Of a stretch of DNA of 64,000 bases, positions 53,301-60,439 are shown piece after piece (positions within the stretch are counted from its first letter, which is position 1; every line of letters starts with the position of its first letter). Origin of the DNA: Diabrotica undecimpunctata. Taxonomy: Eukaryota > Arthropoda > Insecta > Coleoptera > Chrysomelidae. The translations under genes were made by a program, and so were the position numbers. The stretch covers positions 21,540,741 to 21,604,740 of the forward strand of contig NC_092805.1 in NCBI RefSeq assembly GCF_040954645.1, written 5' to 3'. The notes beneath the pieces are model-generated. The model was not told the origin of the DNA and ran no database searches. It saw only the letters and a program-made list of their open reading frames with translations.

Positions 53301-55595
53301 GAGATCATTATAAACAAAAATGTTTATAAGCATTTTTTGTGTAGAATGAACCGTTCTCTTAGAAACAACACTTAAAGCGACAGTCAATTTTGCATGTCAA
53401 TTACGCACATGGAATCAATGTCCAATAAAATTTGTATCAGCTCGACGGTAAAAATTCGATATCTTTTGATTCAAGTGACCTATAGACAAAAATCAAGATG
53501 CGTTTTAAAGGTAAAGAGTTCAGCTTTTCTATGCATTTTTTGTATTATGCCGCAAATGAACTCAGTAACATTTATTTGAAACATTTTTTTCAGTGTACAG
53601 CTTCATAGTAAATCAATTTTTTTGTGTTTTTCGGTTTTAGGGGAAAGCCTATTGGTAAAAGTGATACAGTTTTTTGCATGTTTTTTGGGATCCCATAATT
53701 AATATTCTCGGCAAAATTCAGCCTGTTCATATAATTTTTAGAGGTTTTCGTCTCTGATGAATGGAGTATTTCAGCAAACCTTACAAATATTTTCCATTTT
53801 TGATTTAATACACCACAAAATTGATGTCACAGAGCTTGAACAAAAAATTGGGATAGCTGGTGTAGGGAGATGTAGTAAGAAAATATAGTGTTGTTCTGTT
53901 TGTATAAACTTGGGAAATATGCTTTTCAAACAATGCTTAAAGAACATGTAGATAAGGTATTCTTTACTAAAGGCACAAAAGAGATGGTGCTCCTATTAAG
54001 CTAAAATAGATCTCTTTAACAAACCTAAACCACAGTTTAATACCAAATATACTGTGCCTAAACTAACATTAACACAATATTTTAATAAAATGTTTTTAAA
54101 TATGAAACTAAACTCTTTCATTGGGGGATATATTAATTCAACTAAAGTTATCATAAAAAATATGCTTAGGGATTCCCCAGAAAAATATCTGATACCTAAA
54201 AAAATCTAAAATTAATTGGAAGTTGAAATTAAACTGTTAAGTATATTAAATTCAGTGATTCAGTTTATGATATTTACATGGTATAAATTGAAAGATAATG
54301 TTATTATAGTAGATAGTATTTTATTTCAGGGAATCCCAAGAACATAATTTGACTAAAAGATTATATCCTCTTTACATGCAGCCATTGCTGCTGCTACTTA
54401 CGTTGCCCACTGTCCTGCCCAAAATAATTCCACAGCAGCATTTAAAGCAAATGACTGTTTACATACAGCTACCACAGTGCTGCATTAGTATACCATCAGA
54501 AATGAAGGGCATAGAAATTACTGTGGCGACAGCTCTGTGTGTTTTAAGTTTACAAAATTATCTTAACGTTTTAAAAACAAATGAGATAGAAAAAAATGTT
54601 GATGTCAAAAGTCTTGTTTTTTGGATAATAATCTGAAAATAGTTTCAAACATTTTTTTACAGAAGAAATATGACCAAACTTTTTCAATGAACTGACTTGT
54701 GAGCAATCCGGAGAATTTTTTAACTTTTGCAGAATGTCACTGCCACGGAAGTGAGCTGCATGTAAAGGGGGTATTTGAAACAAAAAGAAGAGACACAAAT
54801 TTATTTAAAAATCGAAGATTATAATTTAATTTTTAGCCTACTACTGATAAATATATATTAACAACCAAAGCCACTAGGAAATTCTAAAATTGTCCATTGT
54901 TCTATGTGAAATTGTGTTGTTTTATTGCATGAACTATACACACAAATTTTGTTAGAATAAATGTAAACAGTCTTACCTTTTAATTTATGACATTCTGCAA
55001 GCTCCCCAGGAAGTGTTTTTATTTTATTTTCACTAATATCCAGCAATTTCAGGAGAGGTAAAACATGTATGTTGTTTGGAATTTCTTCAATTTCATTTCC
55101 ATGTAACTTCAGTTCTGATAAATTAACCAATTCCTCTGAACAAACTCTAGGGAATAACTTTAATTTATTATTAGAAAGATCCAAGACCGTTAATTTAGTA
55201 TTCTTTGTAAATTCAGGAAAAGAATCAAGTTTGTTCACGTTCAAATTTAACGTGGTTAGTGGTAAATCTGCAAAACCATCAGGAATTGATGTTATTAGAT
55301 TTCTCGACAAATCTAACATTTTAAGTTTAGTCAACTTAGCTATGTTTTCATTTGCCTGTTCTAACTTATTGGAATGCAAAACCAACGTCTGCAAATTCGT
55401 TAGTTTGCCGATATCATCAGAAATTTCTGAGAGGTCCGTTGCACTGATATTTAAAAAGTTTAAGCCGTCTAAAGTAAAAACAGATAAATCCAAACCATTT
55501 TTTGCAATTTTCGATGCTATTTCTTTTCCAGAAAGAACAAGTTCGTGCCTGTTTTCAATTTTTGCCTGTTCTATTTCTGGCCACATTTTAACCAC
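38630..55595 (-). CDS. LRRC47: LRRC47, leucine-rich repeat-containing protein 47 (5 exons, 515 aa predicted)
   Basis: Exons in reading order (minus strand) are 55595-54977, 42394-42150, 41327-41148, 40892-40623 and 38863-38630. All introns are GT-AG, and the phases join without frameshift to 515 codons plus stop, against about 580 aa in mammals. The N-terminus has MWPEIE, then leucine-rich repeats (residues about 45-210, with [30 protein letters not shown] and [10 protein letters not shown]). After a [20 protein letters not shown] segment comes a Lys/Asp-rich linker. The C-terminal half (about 290-515) carries [61 protein letters not shown] and LKVVYPSK, the conserved blocks of LRRC47, a region related to the B3/B4 domain of phenylalanyl-tRNA synthetase beta. 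Family members are implicated in RNA binding; the exact role is unsettled. Introns are loaded with transposons, but every exon is intact. Confidence 0.93.
38899..38965. repeat. LRRC47: (TA)n microsatellite in LRRC47 intron 4
   Basis: This is an almost pure TA run of about 65 bp, 35 bp upstream (in the gene's sense) of the exon 5 acceptor. It opens a spurious frame of alternating Tyr/Ile. Confidence 0.95.
39290..39969 (+). mobile_element. 5'-truncated RTE-like LINE fragment, (AAG)n tail
   Basis: The 680-bp insert is bounded by the 10-bp direct repeat GCAGTCATTC (39280-39289 and 39970-39979). It encodes the C-terminal part of a LINE reverse transcriptase: [10 protein letters not shown], then [42 protein letters not shown] and [21 protein letters not shown] at 39861-39863 interrupts the frame, which otherwise continues [12 protein letters not shown]...MISNLR to a TAG. 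The tail is AAAGAAGAAGAAGAG. It sits antisense in intron 4 of LRRC47. It is the same family as the fragment at 52370-53258 (shared [18 protein letters not shown] and 3' end). Confidence 0.88.
39980..40622. other. Rest of LRRC47 intron 4
   Basis: No gene or transposon is recognised. There is a small hairpin CCCAGAC/GTCTGGG at 40087-40108 and AT-rich filler. Confidence 0.5.
40623..40892 (-). CDS. LRRC47: LRRC47 exon 4
   Basis: The acceptor is GATTTTTAG|CCTCCAGGC (AG at 40894-40893) and the donor is TCCAAG|GTATGC (GT at 40622-40621), giving 90 codons, phase 0. It holds the most recognisable LRRC47 blocks: [39 protein letters not shown]. Confidence 0.94.
41148..41327 (-). CDS. LRRC47: LRRC47 exon 3
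   Basis: The acceptor is CTTGTAG|GTG (AG at 41329-41328) and the donor is AAATTG|GTAAGT (GT at 41147-41146). Both are phase 0, giving 60 codons. It encodes [12 protein letters not shown] and [20 protein letters not shown], the start of the conserved C-terminal domain. Confidence 0.93.
41480..41640 (-). mobile_element. Possible LINE 3' tail with (TA)n in LRRC47 intron 2
   Basis: A (TA)n run (about 41482-41553) is followed by ATTTCATAGCATAATCC, then GCCTTTGGGTTCCCG. On the minus strand this reads as a GC-rich hairpin-prone stretch ending in a TA tail, the same architecture as the 3' end of the intact LINE at 45026 (hairpin, then TA tail). No coding part is recognised, and the 5' limit is unknown. 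Confidence 0.35.
42150..42394 (-). CDS. LRRC47: LRRC47 exon 2 (last LRR and basic/acidic linker)
   Basis: The acceptor is TTATTTTTAG|AC (AG at 42396-42395), completing codon GAC with the last base of exon 1 (phase 1). It encodes [20 protein letters not shown], then the linker with [19 protein letters not shown]. The donor is TTCAAG|GTAAGT (GT at 42149-42148), phase 0. Confidence 0.93.
42435..42545. repeat. 26-bp perfect inverted repeat in LRRC47 intron 1
   Basis: Arms at 42435-42460 and 42520-42545 are exact reverse complements, with 59 bases between. In the LRRC47 pre-mRNA this would form a hairpin about 40-150 nt before the exon 2 acceptor. It may be the remnant of a small foldback element; no target duplication is seen. 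Confidence 0.8.
42594..44572 (+). pseudogene. Decayed CR1/Jockey-like LINE ORF2, 5' part
   Basis: Frames broken by stops and shifts encode an endonuclease and most of a reverse transcriptase: [26 protein letters not shown] (GDFN motif), [15 protein letters not shown] (SDH motif), [51 protein letters not shown] and [22 protein letters not shown]. This wording is typical of CR1/L2/Jockey-group LINEs rather than RTE. Stops at about 43071, 43297, 43900 and 44347 show a long-dead copy. The element continues after the intact LINE at 45026-49424, which inserted into it. It lies antisense to LRRC47 in intron 1. Confidence 0.85.
44573..45025. repeat. 453-bp direct duplication, copy 1
   Basis: TCGTAAATTTCGCTGATAAC through GTCCAAAAAAAGGTATA is repeated at 49425-49877 with a constant offset of 4852 bp. 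I saw no difference on reading both through. It holds part of the older LINE's reverse transcriptase, including FADN where an active enzyme has YADD or FADD. It flanks the intact LINE exactly, so I read it as that LINE's target-site duplication. Confidence 0.93.
45049..45062 (-). other. Hairpin in the LINE 3' UTR
   Basis: ACCCCTTTAGGGGT forms a 5-6 bp GC-rich stem close to the (TA)n tail. A 3' terminal hairpin just before the tail could be the mark by which ORF2 recognises its RNA; that is inference. Confidence 0.5.
45119..48079 (-). CDS. LINE ORF2: APE endonuclease and reverse transcriptase (986 aa)
   Basis: The enzyme is expected to nick target DNA and prime reverse transcription of the element RNA there. 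The endonuclease domain (about 33-270) has ISTWNIRTM (N37), IQEIRW (E66), VYAPTE (135-139), MGDFNAQVG (D171, N173), TWIS (227), QIDHIL (D240, H241) and TDHF (D266, H267), all expected catalytic positions. The reverse transcriptase (about 500-800) has HKKGD (557-561), [20 protein letters not shown] (D637), [14 protein letters not shown] (693-706) and AYADDIVLI with the YADD box at 731-734. The C-terminus carries [26 protein letters not shown] (918) and [15 protein letters not shown] (942). No RNase H. Length and completeness suggest a functional enzyme. Confidence 0.92.
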   Translation of the reverse strand: MTKEKDMNRLDKIKQTSRKKYNRKMKKRDELKISTWNIRTMLEPGKMQEIVSELERYQIDIAVIQEIRWAGQGEINKKNYTLQYSGHGKQGQYGVAFIIMGKIKNNIMQFKPINERMAYLRINAKPFNISIINVYAPTESAAAEEKDKMYEELEREMENLPREDTILVMGDFNAQVGKEDYINQVAGKHTLHEKTNDNGQRLCNLAASTNMIIISTNFEHPKYHKVTWISPDQKTWSQIDHILITRRKQTSVTDVRTYRGAHADTDHFMVTAKVKQKVKRTLKNTTMKDKWYVEKLNAPDIRIKYADDMNKKLKEQCKYTKDIETEWRNLKKCINETADVHIGIKRNKKKQEWYNEECHNMLKKKIEIRQMWIRTNRQDYREEYNRIRNECKKKIRKIKRAWLDDKIKEIEKESKNRNTKAFYKKISEQNKTFKGKIKGIKDKNGKVSENDEEYKEIWTHYFKELLTEQEDQDLNENVEEETMMLGNQLERPTKEEVEEIINSSRNGKSSGSDGINMELIKYGGEELKEKLYNLIKDIWDEEKMPEEWNKGQIITIHKKGDQQICNNYRGLTLLNTAYKIMSTLIHRRLTNAMTNIIGHYQCGFIKGKSTTDAIHTVKQIMEKAHGYKIEIELLFIDFQQAFDTIKRSKLMVALKEMGIQNKLRRLIKMTISRTVVSIKTQVGDTEEFVINKGVRQGDSLSATLFNLALEYIVRKINKGTLRTREGQIIAYADDIVLITKNRKTMEKMLNEMVTEGKVMGLKINQEKTKIMRFDKNFENKKVRLGEYIFEEVEKFKYLGILITNNGERETEIKERIITANKTFHANKKLLKNKLLSKKSKMKVYKTIIRPTMMYAAETLSMTKKQEENLRIQERKILRAILGPIKINENEFRQRTNLELLEEIKEDIVCKIKQQRAKWLGHVWRSGSTTTIFSILEWTPAGKRRRGRPRSTWLQEVVKDLNKAGIRQWKGKTRDRTQWRKITEKIK
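48121..48912 (-). CDS. LINE ORF1 protein (263 aa, coiled coil plus RRM-like region)
   Basis: This is probably the nucleic-acid-binding partner of ORF2 that packages the element RNA. The acidic, Lys-rich N-terminus ([20 protein letters not shown]) is followed by a long heptad-rich coiled coil at about residues 40-130 ([20 protein letters not shown]). An RRM-like segment starts [11 protein letters not shown] and continues [16 protein letters not shown] (about 133-185), and a basic C-terminal part holds [20 protein letters not shown]. Coiled coil followed by RRM and a C-terminal domain is the plan of L1-type ORF1 proteins; similar ORF1s occur in other LINE clades. No zinc knuckle is seen. The frame is intact from ATG to stop, 41 bp upstream of ORF2. 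Confidence 0.85.
   Translation of the reverse strand: MDSDDDYTSEDNKKRSRKEDDEDIFNKSKKLTRTPTKQQKDENKIDQLLKMMQNLTDQTKHLTTEVKGIKEEQREYRNDLRELKKEINEFKQSNQQLKKENDEMKQELKIVKMKVEQLEKERKANNVIVQGLPMDTNNPNVVNEIMANFVEKELGIKVEIEDAYKIGDKTCLVKLKNRNEKIKIMKNKNKLRASKPEIYINNDLTQEEMKIQQEIRKIAKFQQEKGMNTRVGYQKLNIDGAIWKWNKEKNELEKANQDTPKNR
48913..49424 (-). promoter_or_regulatory. 5' UTR and presumed internal promoter of the intact LINE
   Basis: There are about 510 bp between the inferred 5' end and the ORF1 start, with no ORF. LINEs of this kind depend on an internal promoter in this part. I cannot point to a specific box. Confidence 0.5.
49425..49877. repeat. 453-bp direct duplication, copy 2
   Basis: This is the second copy of the segment at 44573-45025, offset 4852. 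After it, the older LINE continues (AAGGTGGGATAATCC), whereas copy 1 runs into the intact LINE's TA tail. This shows which junction is the insertion. Confidence 0.93.
49878..50470 (+). pseudogene. Decayed CR1/Jockey-like LINE, 3' part and tail
   Basis: This continues the element of 42594-44572. It encodes the ORF2 C-terminus [40 protein letters not shown] and [13 protein letters not shown], with a stop at 50175-50177. The 3' UTR is interrupted by (TA)n stretches, and the end is marked by short CTCTA repeats (GACTCTACTCTACTCTA near 50454-50470). The YNTR...LP..I...FK pattern is usual at the C-terminus of CR1-group proteins. Confidence 0.82.
50274..50389. repeat. Two (TA)n microsatellites
   Basis: TA runs at about 50274-50308 and 50334-50388 flank AGTTCCCGAGAACTCAGTAA, which itself has the small palindrome GTTCCCGAGAAC. 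They lie inside the older LINE's 3' UTR. Confidence 0.9.
50580..51520 (+). promoter_or_regulatory. GC-richer promoter-like segment, identity unknown (possible LTR)
   Basis: This stretch is visibly richer in GC than its surroundings and has no long ORF. It contains inverted CCAAT elements (AACCAATC / GATTGGTT at 50608-50632, another CCAATCAC near 50634), then GTATAAAAGAGC (TATA box about 50711-50718), and an initiator-like ATCCAGTCG about 30 bp on. CCAAT plus TATA plus initiator followed by a long untranslated leader is the layout of an LTR-retrotransposon promoter, or of a TATA-driven RNA gene. I could not find paired LTR ends, a primer-binding site or gag/pol. It is antisense to LRRC47 in intron 1. 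Confidence 0.4.
51590..51800 (-). pseudogene. Short decayed LINE reverse-transcriptase remnant
   Basis: On the minus strand, [20 protein letters not shown] is followed after a stop by [14 protein letters not shown]. These are the VRQG and YADD boxes of a LINE reverse transcriptase, the latter changed to YAND. The spacing is compressed, so bases between the boxes have been lost. Confidence 0.65.
51801..52369. other. AT-rich intron filler, nothing recognised
   Basis: This part of LRRC47 intron 1 has no coding frame or repeat ends that I can support. Confidence 0.5.
52370..53258 (-). pseudogene. 5'-truncated RTE-like LINE fragment
   Basis: The minus strand encodes the second half of a LINE reverse transcriptase: [45 protein letters not shown] (YADD intact), [45 protein letters not shown] and [16 protein letters not shown] frameshift follows, after which [13 protein letters not shown] and [13 protein letters not shown] continue in other frames. 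The 3' end resembles the fragment at 39290-39969 (CTTCGATCGGGAGATGGCAC then AAAGAAGAAG). The tip of its 5' side is cut by a Tc1/mariner-type MITE at 53261. It lies in LRRC47 intron 1. Confidence 0.88.
53261..53595. mobile_element. 335-bp Tc1/mariner-type MITE
   Basis: TA flanks both ends (53259-53260 and 53596-53597). Inverted ends: CGCTGTAGAAAAAAAAATG on the left and CACTGAAAAAAATGTTTC on the opposite strand at right, both continuing into TTTCAAATAAA and CTGAG..CATT. TA duplication with CACTG ends fits Tc1/mariner MITEs. No coding capacity; the open frame at 53394-53579 looks accidental. Confidence 0.75.
53600..54976. other. Rest of LRRC47 intron 1, unrecognised
   Basis: There is no supported gene. 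A 95-codon plus-strand frame at 54349-54636 and a minus-strand frame over it (54571-54798) show no motif I recognise; they may be transposon remnant (the + frames read like several broken pieces) or chance. Confidence 0.4.
54977..55595 (-). CDS. LRRC47: LRRC47 exon 1 (start codon to LRR block)
   Basis: ATG is at 55595-55593. A second in-frame Met three codons later (MW) could also serve. The exon encodes residues 1-206 plus one base, with six or seven LRRs. The donor is AAAAG|GTAAGA (GT at 54976-54975). The open frame runs past the donor to 54858, but that part is intronic because LRRC47 similarity stops at CHKLK and resumes in exon 2. Confidence 0.93.
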
Positions 55596-56944
55596 TTATA
55601 GGTTACAATAAACAAAGTAATACAATTCTAAAATATAAATCTGAAAATAAAACTTAGTTTACATTATTGCTACTTCAAACAAAATATATAACTCACCGTA
55701 TATATACCTATTAAAATCAAACACAACTTTATAAAATCACAGCCAATATTGTGTAAAATTTCGAAAATTAACTCCGAACGATATGAATTCTGAACAATGA
55801 TTGATAACGGATAACGGATGGGATAACCGCCGGCGCGATAAAAAACCGCCTCTATTGACAGATAACCTATTCTATGAATATGAAAATGTCAACATGAAGT
55901 GTACAATGAATTTTATGTTTCATGGTGTTTTAATACATATGGGACACATTTTGTTCCATCGAAACTTTAAAAATACAATCCAGCATTTTTAGATCGTAAA
56001 TAATAACTAAATCAAAATTTATAAAATAAATACGTACAAATTATTAGGTGTTTAAAGTTTAGGAAACGATACGAAGTTTTAATTAGTTTAAATATCGTAC
56101 ATTTTTATAATTTTTAAGGTTCCAAATGATATGCAACAAACGAGAAATATAAATTATTATCTCTATTTGTTAACTCTTATTTATACTATATCTATCTTTG
56201 ATTATGAAAAAAAAAAAAGAAACCGGTGGAGGCACAATATATAAACGAACAATATTGTTTCGTTAATGTCATCGAGATATGTTTGTATTTTATGTCAATG
56301 GTTTTAAAATATGGTTTTAAATTAGAGAAGGGTTATTCAACGATTTTGTGTACGTCAATGTGTCAATTATTTCAGACTTTAGGAAGTATTTTTGTTCAAA
56401 TTTTATTTATTGGACTAGAGAACAGCTTTTAAGAAGATGCTGTTTGACAAATATATCAAAGAATATAGACGCATATGCGTCTATATTGTTTAATTATACT
56501 ACAAACTTATAGTGGTCGATCGTTTGAAACAATCATAAACGCAATCAATTAATAATTGTTCATCATTATACTTTAAAAAATACTATTAACGTTGTAACTT
56601 TCCGTCACAGGATTTGTCTAGCTTTTAAGTCCTCACAAAATTTAGAAGTACTTAATTATTTTAAAACTATCACTCCTAGATTGTCATAGTGAAGTAACAG
56701 TGACAAAGTAGCAGTGAGAGAAATAGCAGCGCATCTCTACTGGATATGTACGAAAAGTGTAAGTGTAATGGCGGACTGCAAAAATGTGGATATTGGACAG
56801 AAAAAAACTGCAATATTAAAAAACAGTGTACAGTGTAGGTAATGTAAGTTATCTAAGTGATGTGCAAACAAAATAAACCCAAAATGTGGTATATGTGATA
56901 AGTGGCTGTTGTTGTACAAGTAACAATTTTATTTCGGTTTAAAA
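55596..56944. promoter_or_regulatory. Intergenic region between head-to-head genes
   Basis: About 1.35 kb separates the LRRC47 start (minus) from the next coding start (plus). It should hold both promoters and 5' UTRs. I see no TATA box placed convincingly. It contains a 26-bp perfect palindrome at 56462-56487. Confidence 0.5.
56462..56487. repeat. 26-bp perfect palindrome
   Basis: AATATAGACGCAT is followed directly by its reverse complement ATGCGTCTATATT, centred on CATATG. It has no spacer, so it would form a cruciform rather than an RNA hairpin, or serve as a symmetric protein site. It lies between the two divergent genes. Confidence 0.9.
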
Positions 56945-57061
56945 ATGGCCCCATCTCCTGAAAATGATAATACTCCTAAAGCCCCTGATAAAAGTGACAA
57001 GAGTAAATCAGAAAGAATTGCTACTTCGGATAACACAAAAGAAAACGACAAAGACGAAAAG
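56945..57061 (+). CDS. First coding exon of an unidentified gene
   Basis: ATG at 56945 in a good context (AAAAATGGCC) opens 39 codons: MAPSPENDNTPKAPDKSDKS then KSERIATSDNTKENDKDEK. It ends AAAAG|GTACGT, a good donor (GT at 57062-57063). The peptide is hydrophilic and rich in Lys, Asp, Ser and Pro, the look of a disordered nuclear protein N-terminus, but I cannot name the gene. No further exon is recognised in the window, so its intron may run more than 6.9 kb. It is divergent to LRRC47. The frame would run to a stop at 57116 if unspliced (57 aa), which is the alternative. Confidence 0.6.
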
Positions 57062-58609
57062 GTACGTCAAATTTTAGATCAGTTATTTTTTAATCCAGTT
57101 TTGGTTACGAGAAAGTAGGTATACACCTATTTGTTGTCATAATTAAAAATATGCAGATTTCGTAGGATTCGACTAAAAGCTCTATTGACTTAATATATTA
57201 TCGTGTCTATAATTTACCTACCAATAAAAGAATACTTGACAATGATTTTTATATAGTAAATTTTTGTAGTTAAGTATATTTTTATACTCATAATCTCAAA
57301 CCTTTGAAAGAATTGCTAAACACTGTACCAGTTTTATGGATATTAAAACCAGGAAAACCTAATTCTTGCTTAGTTTTATATTTCTTGTTTTCTTGTAAAC
57401 TGTCCTTTAAAAACATATTTGAAGGGTAGAATGATAGTTGTCAATGAATTCTCAGTTTTCATATAGCATGTGTTTCTGATGGCTTAGCAACTGTACTGAT
57501 ATGTTAAATAACTTATTACTAAATCTGCTTTGATTTAATCTGTATATAAAGTAAATTTAGTAATAAGTTTAATATGCTAACTTTGATTGTAAATATGATT
57601 GTACAACTTAGTTTTCTTTGGAATGTATTTTTGATTGTTTGGGACTATCTCAAGGTCCTGTTTTAAACATCTATTCTGGACACAAGAATTTCCTTTAACC
57701 ATTCTATATTCTGATGCTTTATTGTGTTTACAATCTAAATGAGAGTATACAGAGTATAAGAGTTTTAAAATTTCTGCCAAAAAGTACATCTTGAATGGTG
57801 ATGTGATGTGATTGATTAGGTTCCAATGTTAATCTGTAGATTTGATTTTTCATGGTTTCTTTTCACCAACAAACTTCTTCTTCCATTGCCTTATTCTATT
57901 CAGATTAGTCATACATAGCTAATTAGTAACAAATTTCTTCTCCTATTGCTCTACATATTGTTGATGTTGGCTATTAAAATCAGAACTAATTTTCATTGCA
58001 ATTAGTCTAAAAAGCTCTATAAACCACTTGCATAATTTTGCATCTGAGTCATCAATTCTGCCATTTACCTTTCCTTGAGGGACAAGTTGTTGGAGGAGAT
58101 ATTTATTGTGTCTCACAAGATGACTAAGGTACTTCTGCCAGTAAATGTAATTTCTTCCCAGTAAATGTAATTTCTTGTTAATTGCAGATTCCCCACTTCC
58201 CCATTAGTAACATAATCTATCCAGCATATTCAGAGGATTTGTCAATAAAATCACATTTCAAAAGAGTTTTTTCAGTAATTGTATTGTAATGGTCTACCCT
58301 TCCACAACATACTGTAAAACCAGGAATATGTAGGTACATTATAACCATCTGATTTTTAGTGGTTAGGATAAAGTCCCTTTTAGTAAATATGTGCTTTATC
58401 TTGATAAAACTTGACCTTGCCTACTTAATTCAATTTTAGAAGCAAAGTAGTTAAAAAAATCAAGAGGAGCATCAAAGAGTTTACAAATTTTTGTAGAAAT
58501 AGAGAATGATTACTTTTGGGTGATATACCAGATAAACTAAAGAGAGGGGCAAAACATTTAGAAGACATAAAATGACAGAACAAATAACTATAAAAGAAAC
58601 GCAAAGTAT
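57062..58609 (+). other. Presumed intron 1 of the 56945 gene, no gene seen
   Basis: This stretch has a 15-bp perfect inverted repeat (AACTTATTACTAAAT at 57510-57524, ATTTAGTAATAAGTT at 57555-57569) and a small tandem duplication of CAGTAAATGTAATTTCTT near 58139-58175. I saw nothing else I can name. Confidence 0.5.
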
Positions 58610-58925
58610 ATACATGGCTAAAGAATTTCTCTCCAGTCATCTCTATCCAGAGTCTTTCTCTGTCAAGCATATATTCCCATATTTCTCATGTCTTCATCGA
58701 TGTTATCAAGGAACCTTGTTCTGGGTCTTCGTCTTCCTCTTCTTCTCTGACCAATGGGTCTATCAAGGAGTGTTTTTCTAGCTGGGTCATTTTGTTCCGT
58801 CTGCATTACATGGCCTATCCACCTCAGACATCCTATCTTAATATGTTTTACGAGTATATTCTATAAAGTTCGAAGTTGTATCATCTTCTCCACACTCCAT
58901 TGTCATTCACTGCTCCACTTGCAGA
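58610..58925 (-). pseudogene. Decayed RTE-like LINE C-terminal fragment
   Basis: The minus strand reads HIKIGCLRWIGHVMQTEQND, PARKTLLDRPIGQRRRGRPR, TRFLDNIDEDMRNMGIYA, stop, QRKTLDRDDWREIL. RWIGHV and the basic GRPRTRFLD tail mark the C-terminus of RTE-like ORF2. The internal TGA (probably replacing a Trp) and frame breaks upstream show decay. Confidence 0.8.
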
Positions 58926-59024
58926 CATGTGTTTTTTGAAAATGTCCATCAATTCTATGCCTATTTTCGAAGAACCAGTAATTTTGGAGGCTGGGGGAGC
59001 CATTTTACTTACTATTACTAAGCA

Positions 59025-59026
<2 letters not shown>

Positions 59027-59076
<50 letters not shown>

Positions 59077-59440
59077 TTATTTATTAACAGATATACCATT
59101 TACATTGGAACAAAATATAATATATAAAATTTTTCAAAGTAAGCATAACATTGGAAAATAATTAGTAAAGTTTAACAAAAACTAATAATTAACTTGAATA
59201 CAAAGTAATATCACACAAATAGCAGTCTCTTTATCACATTTTTAAATTGTTCAAAGGACTGGAAAAATAAGGCCAGATCACTTTGGTACCTATTACATAG
59301 TCTCACCATATGAGTAAGAGGTTTGAAGTATTCATAATTAAATTGATGAAATGGTAGATGAAAGAATGAAGTATGCCTAGTTCCATGAAGAGTGTTAAGA
59401 CCTAATCGATTTAAAAGTTCAGGGCAATTTATCAAATTAT
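59027..59440 (-). mobile_element. 5'-truncated CR1-like LINE 3' end with (TA)n tail
   Basis: The minus strand (59435-59211) encodes LNTLHGTRHTSFFHLPFHQF, NYEYFKPLTHMVRLCNRYQS and DLALFFQSFEQFKNVI, then a stop. FH...YEYF.PL..M.RL.N....D....S...FK is the usual C-terminal pattern of CR1-group LINEs. A 3' UTR follows, ending in AATAAATAAATA and a TA run (plus-strand 59027-59090). Confidence 0.68.
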
Positions 59441-59499
59441 TACTAAAGATGAGTCACTTTTTATTATTTCCAGATGGCACTATAGTGCTGTATTATTTT

Positions 59500-60345
59500 A
59501 CTATGCAGGCTTTCTCTCTCAAAAACTTTGCCCTTGTAGAGGTCCTTTTGCAACAGCAATTGCTCTCAATGACACAACTAATGGAAACAGTCAAGGAAAT
59601 TGATCCTGAAGCACAAAAAAGATTGCTTAAAATAAACGAAACAAAAACTAAGTACATGACCATCAAAAGAACACTTGAGAATGAAAATAATATAGTAATA
59701 GACAACTATACTATTGAACATGTGGATGCCTTCACATATCTGGGCACAGAAATCAATCAGAAGAATTCCGTAAGTAGCGAAATTAATGCATGCATTGCCA
59801 GTGGAAATCATACATACGCTTATAAAAGATTGGTGACATCGAAATTATTAGACAAAAGAACCAAAATGACTATCTACAGAACTTTGATTAGACCCGTGAA
59901 ACATAATATGGTTGTGAAACCTGGGTAATGACGAAAAAAGAGGAAGCCTAACTCAGGAGATTCGAGAGAAAGATACTGAGAAAAGTATATGGCCTGGCAC
60001 AAGAGAAAGATGGCACATGGAGAATCAGGAGAAACGACGAGGTTAATGAACTGAATGAAGGGTATGACATTGTAAGATTTGTGAAAAATCAAAGAATCAT
60101 GGCTGAGACATGTTCAGCAACAAGAAGACACAAAAACGACAAAGAAGATGTTACAGTGTAAGCCGGTAGGAAGGCGGAAAAAAGGAAGGCCCAGGATGAG
60201 ATGGTTGGATGACGTGGAAGGCGACCTGAAAACTATGAATATAAGACAATGGAGGAGAAGGGCCCAAGAGAGATCTGAATAGAAGGACATAGCCAGACAG
60301 GCAAAGATCCATCCAGGGTTAAAATACCAAAAGAAGAAGAAGAAG
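59500..60345 (+). pseudogene. 5'-truncated RTE-like LINE fragment, (GAA)n tail
   Basis: The plus strand encodes KINETKTKYMTIKR, FTYLGTEINQKN, RTKMTIYRTLIRPV, a shift, then CETWVMTKKEEA, FERKILRKVYG, and after another shift GRRKKGRPRMRWLDDVEGDL and IRQWRRRAQERS. The tail is AAAAGAAGAAGAAGAAGAAAG (60329-60349). Two or three frame breaks and a stop (TAA near 59950) show that it is dead. It is a different family from the 45-49 kb LINE. Confidence 0.85.
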
Positions 60346-60439
60346 AAAGAATCGCACTCAAAAAGAAGTGGCCCAAATCTTCAACTTTTGTCAATGTGTG
60401 ATTAAAGGGACTTGGAATCGTTTCTAGGAAACTGGTAGA

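Noticed and set aside
54349..54636. 95-codon plus-strand frame [17 protein letters not shown] as a possible secreted peptide gene
   Set aside because: There is no signal cleavage pattern or upstream promoter, it is inside an intron, and no similarity is recognised. Left unassigned.
55069..55611. 180-codon plus-strand frame opposite LRRC47 exon 1
   Set aside because: It is a shadow of the LRR-coding strand, with no recognisable protein.
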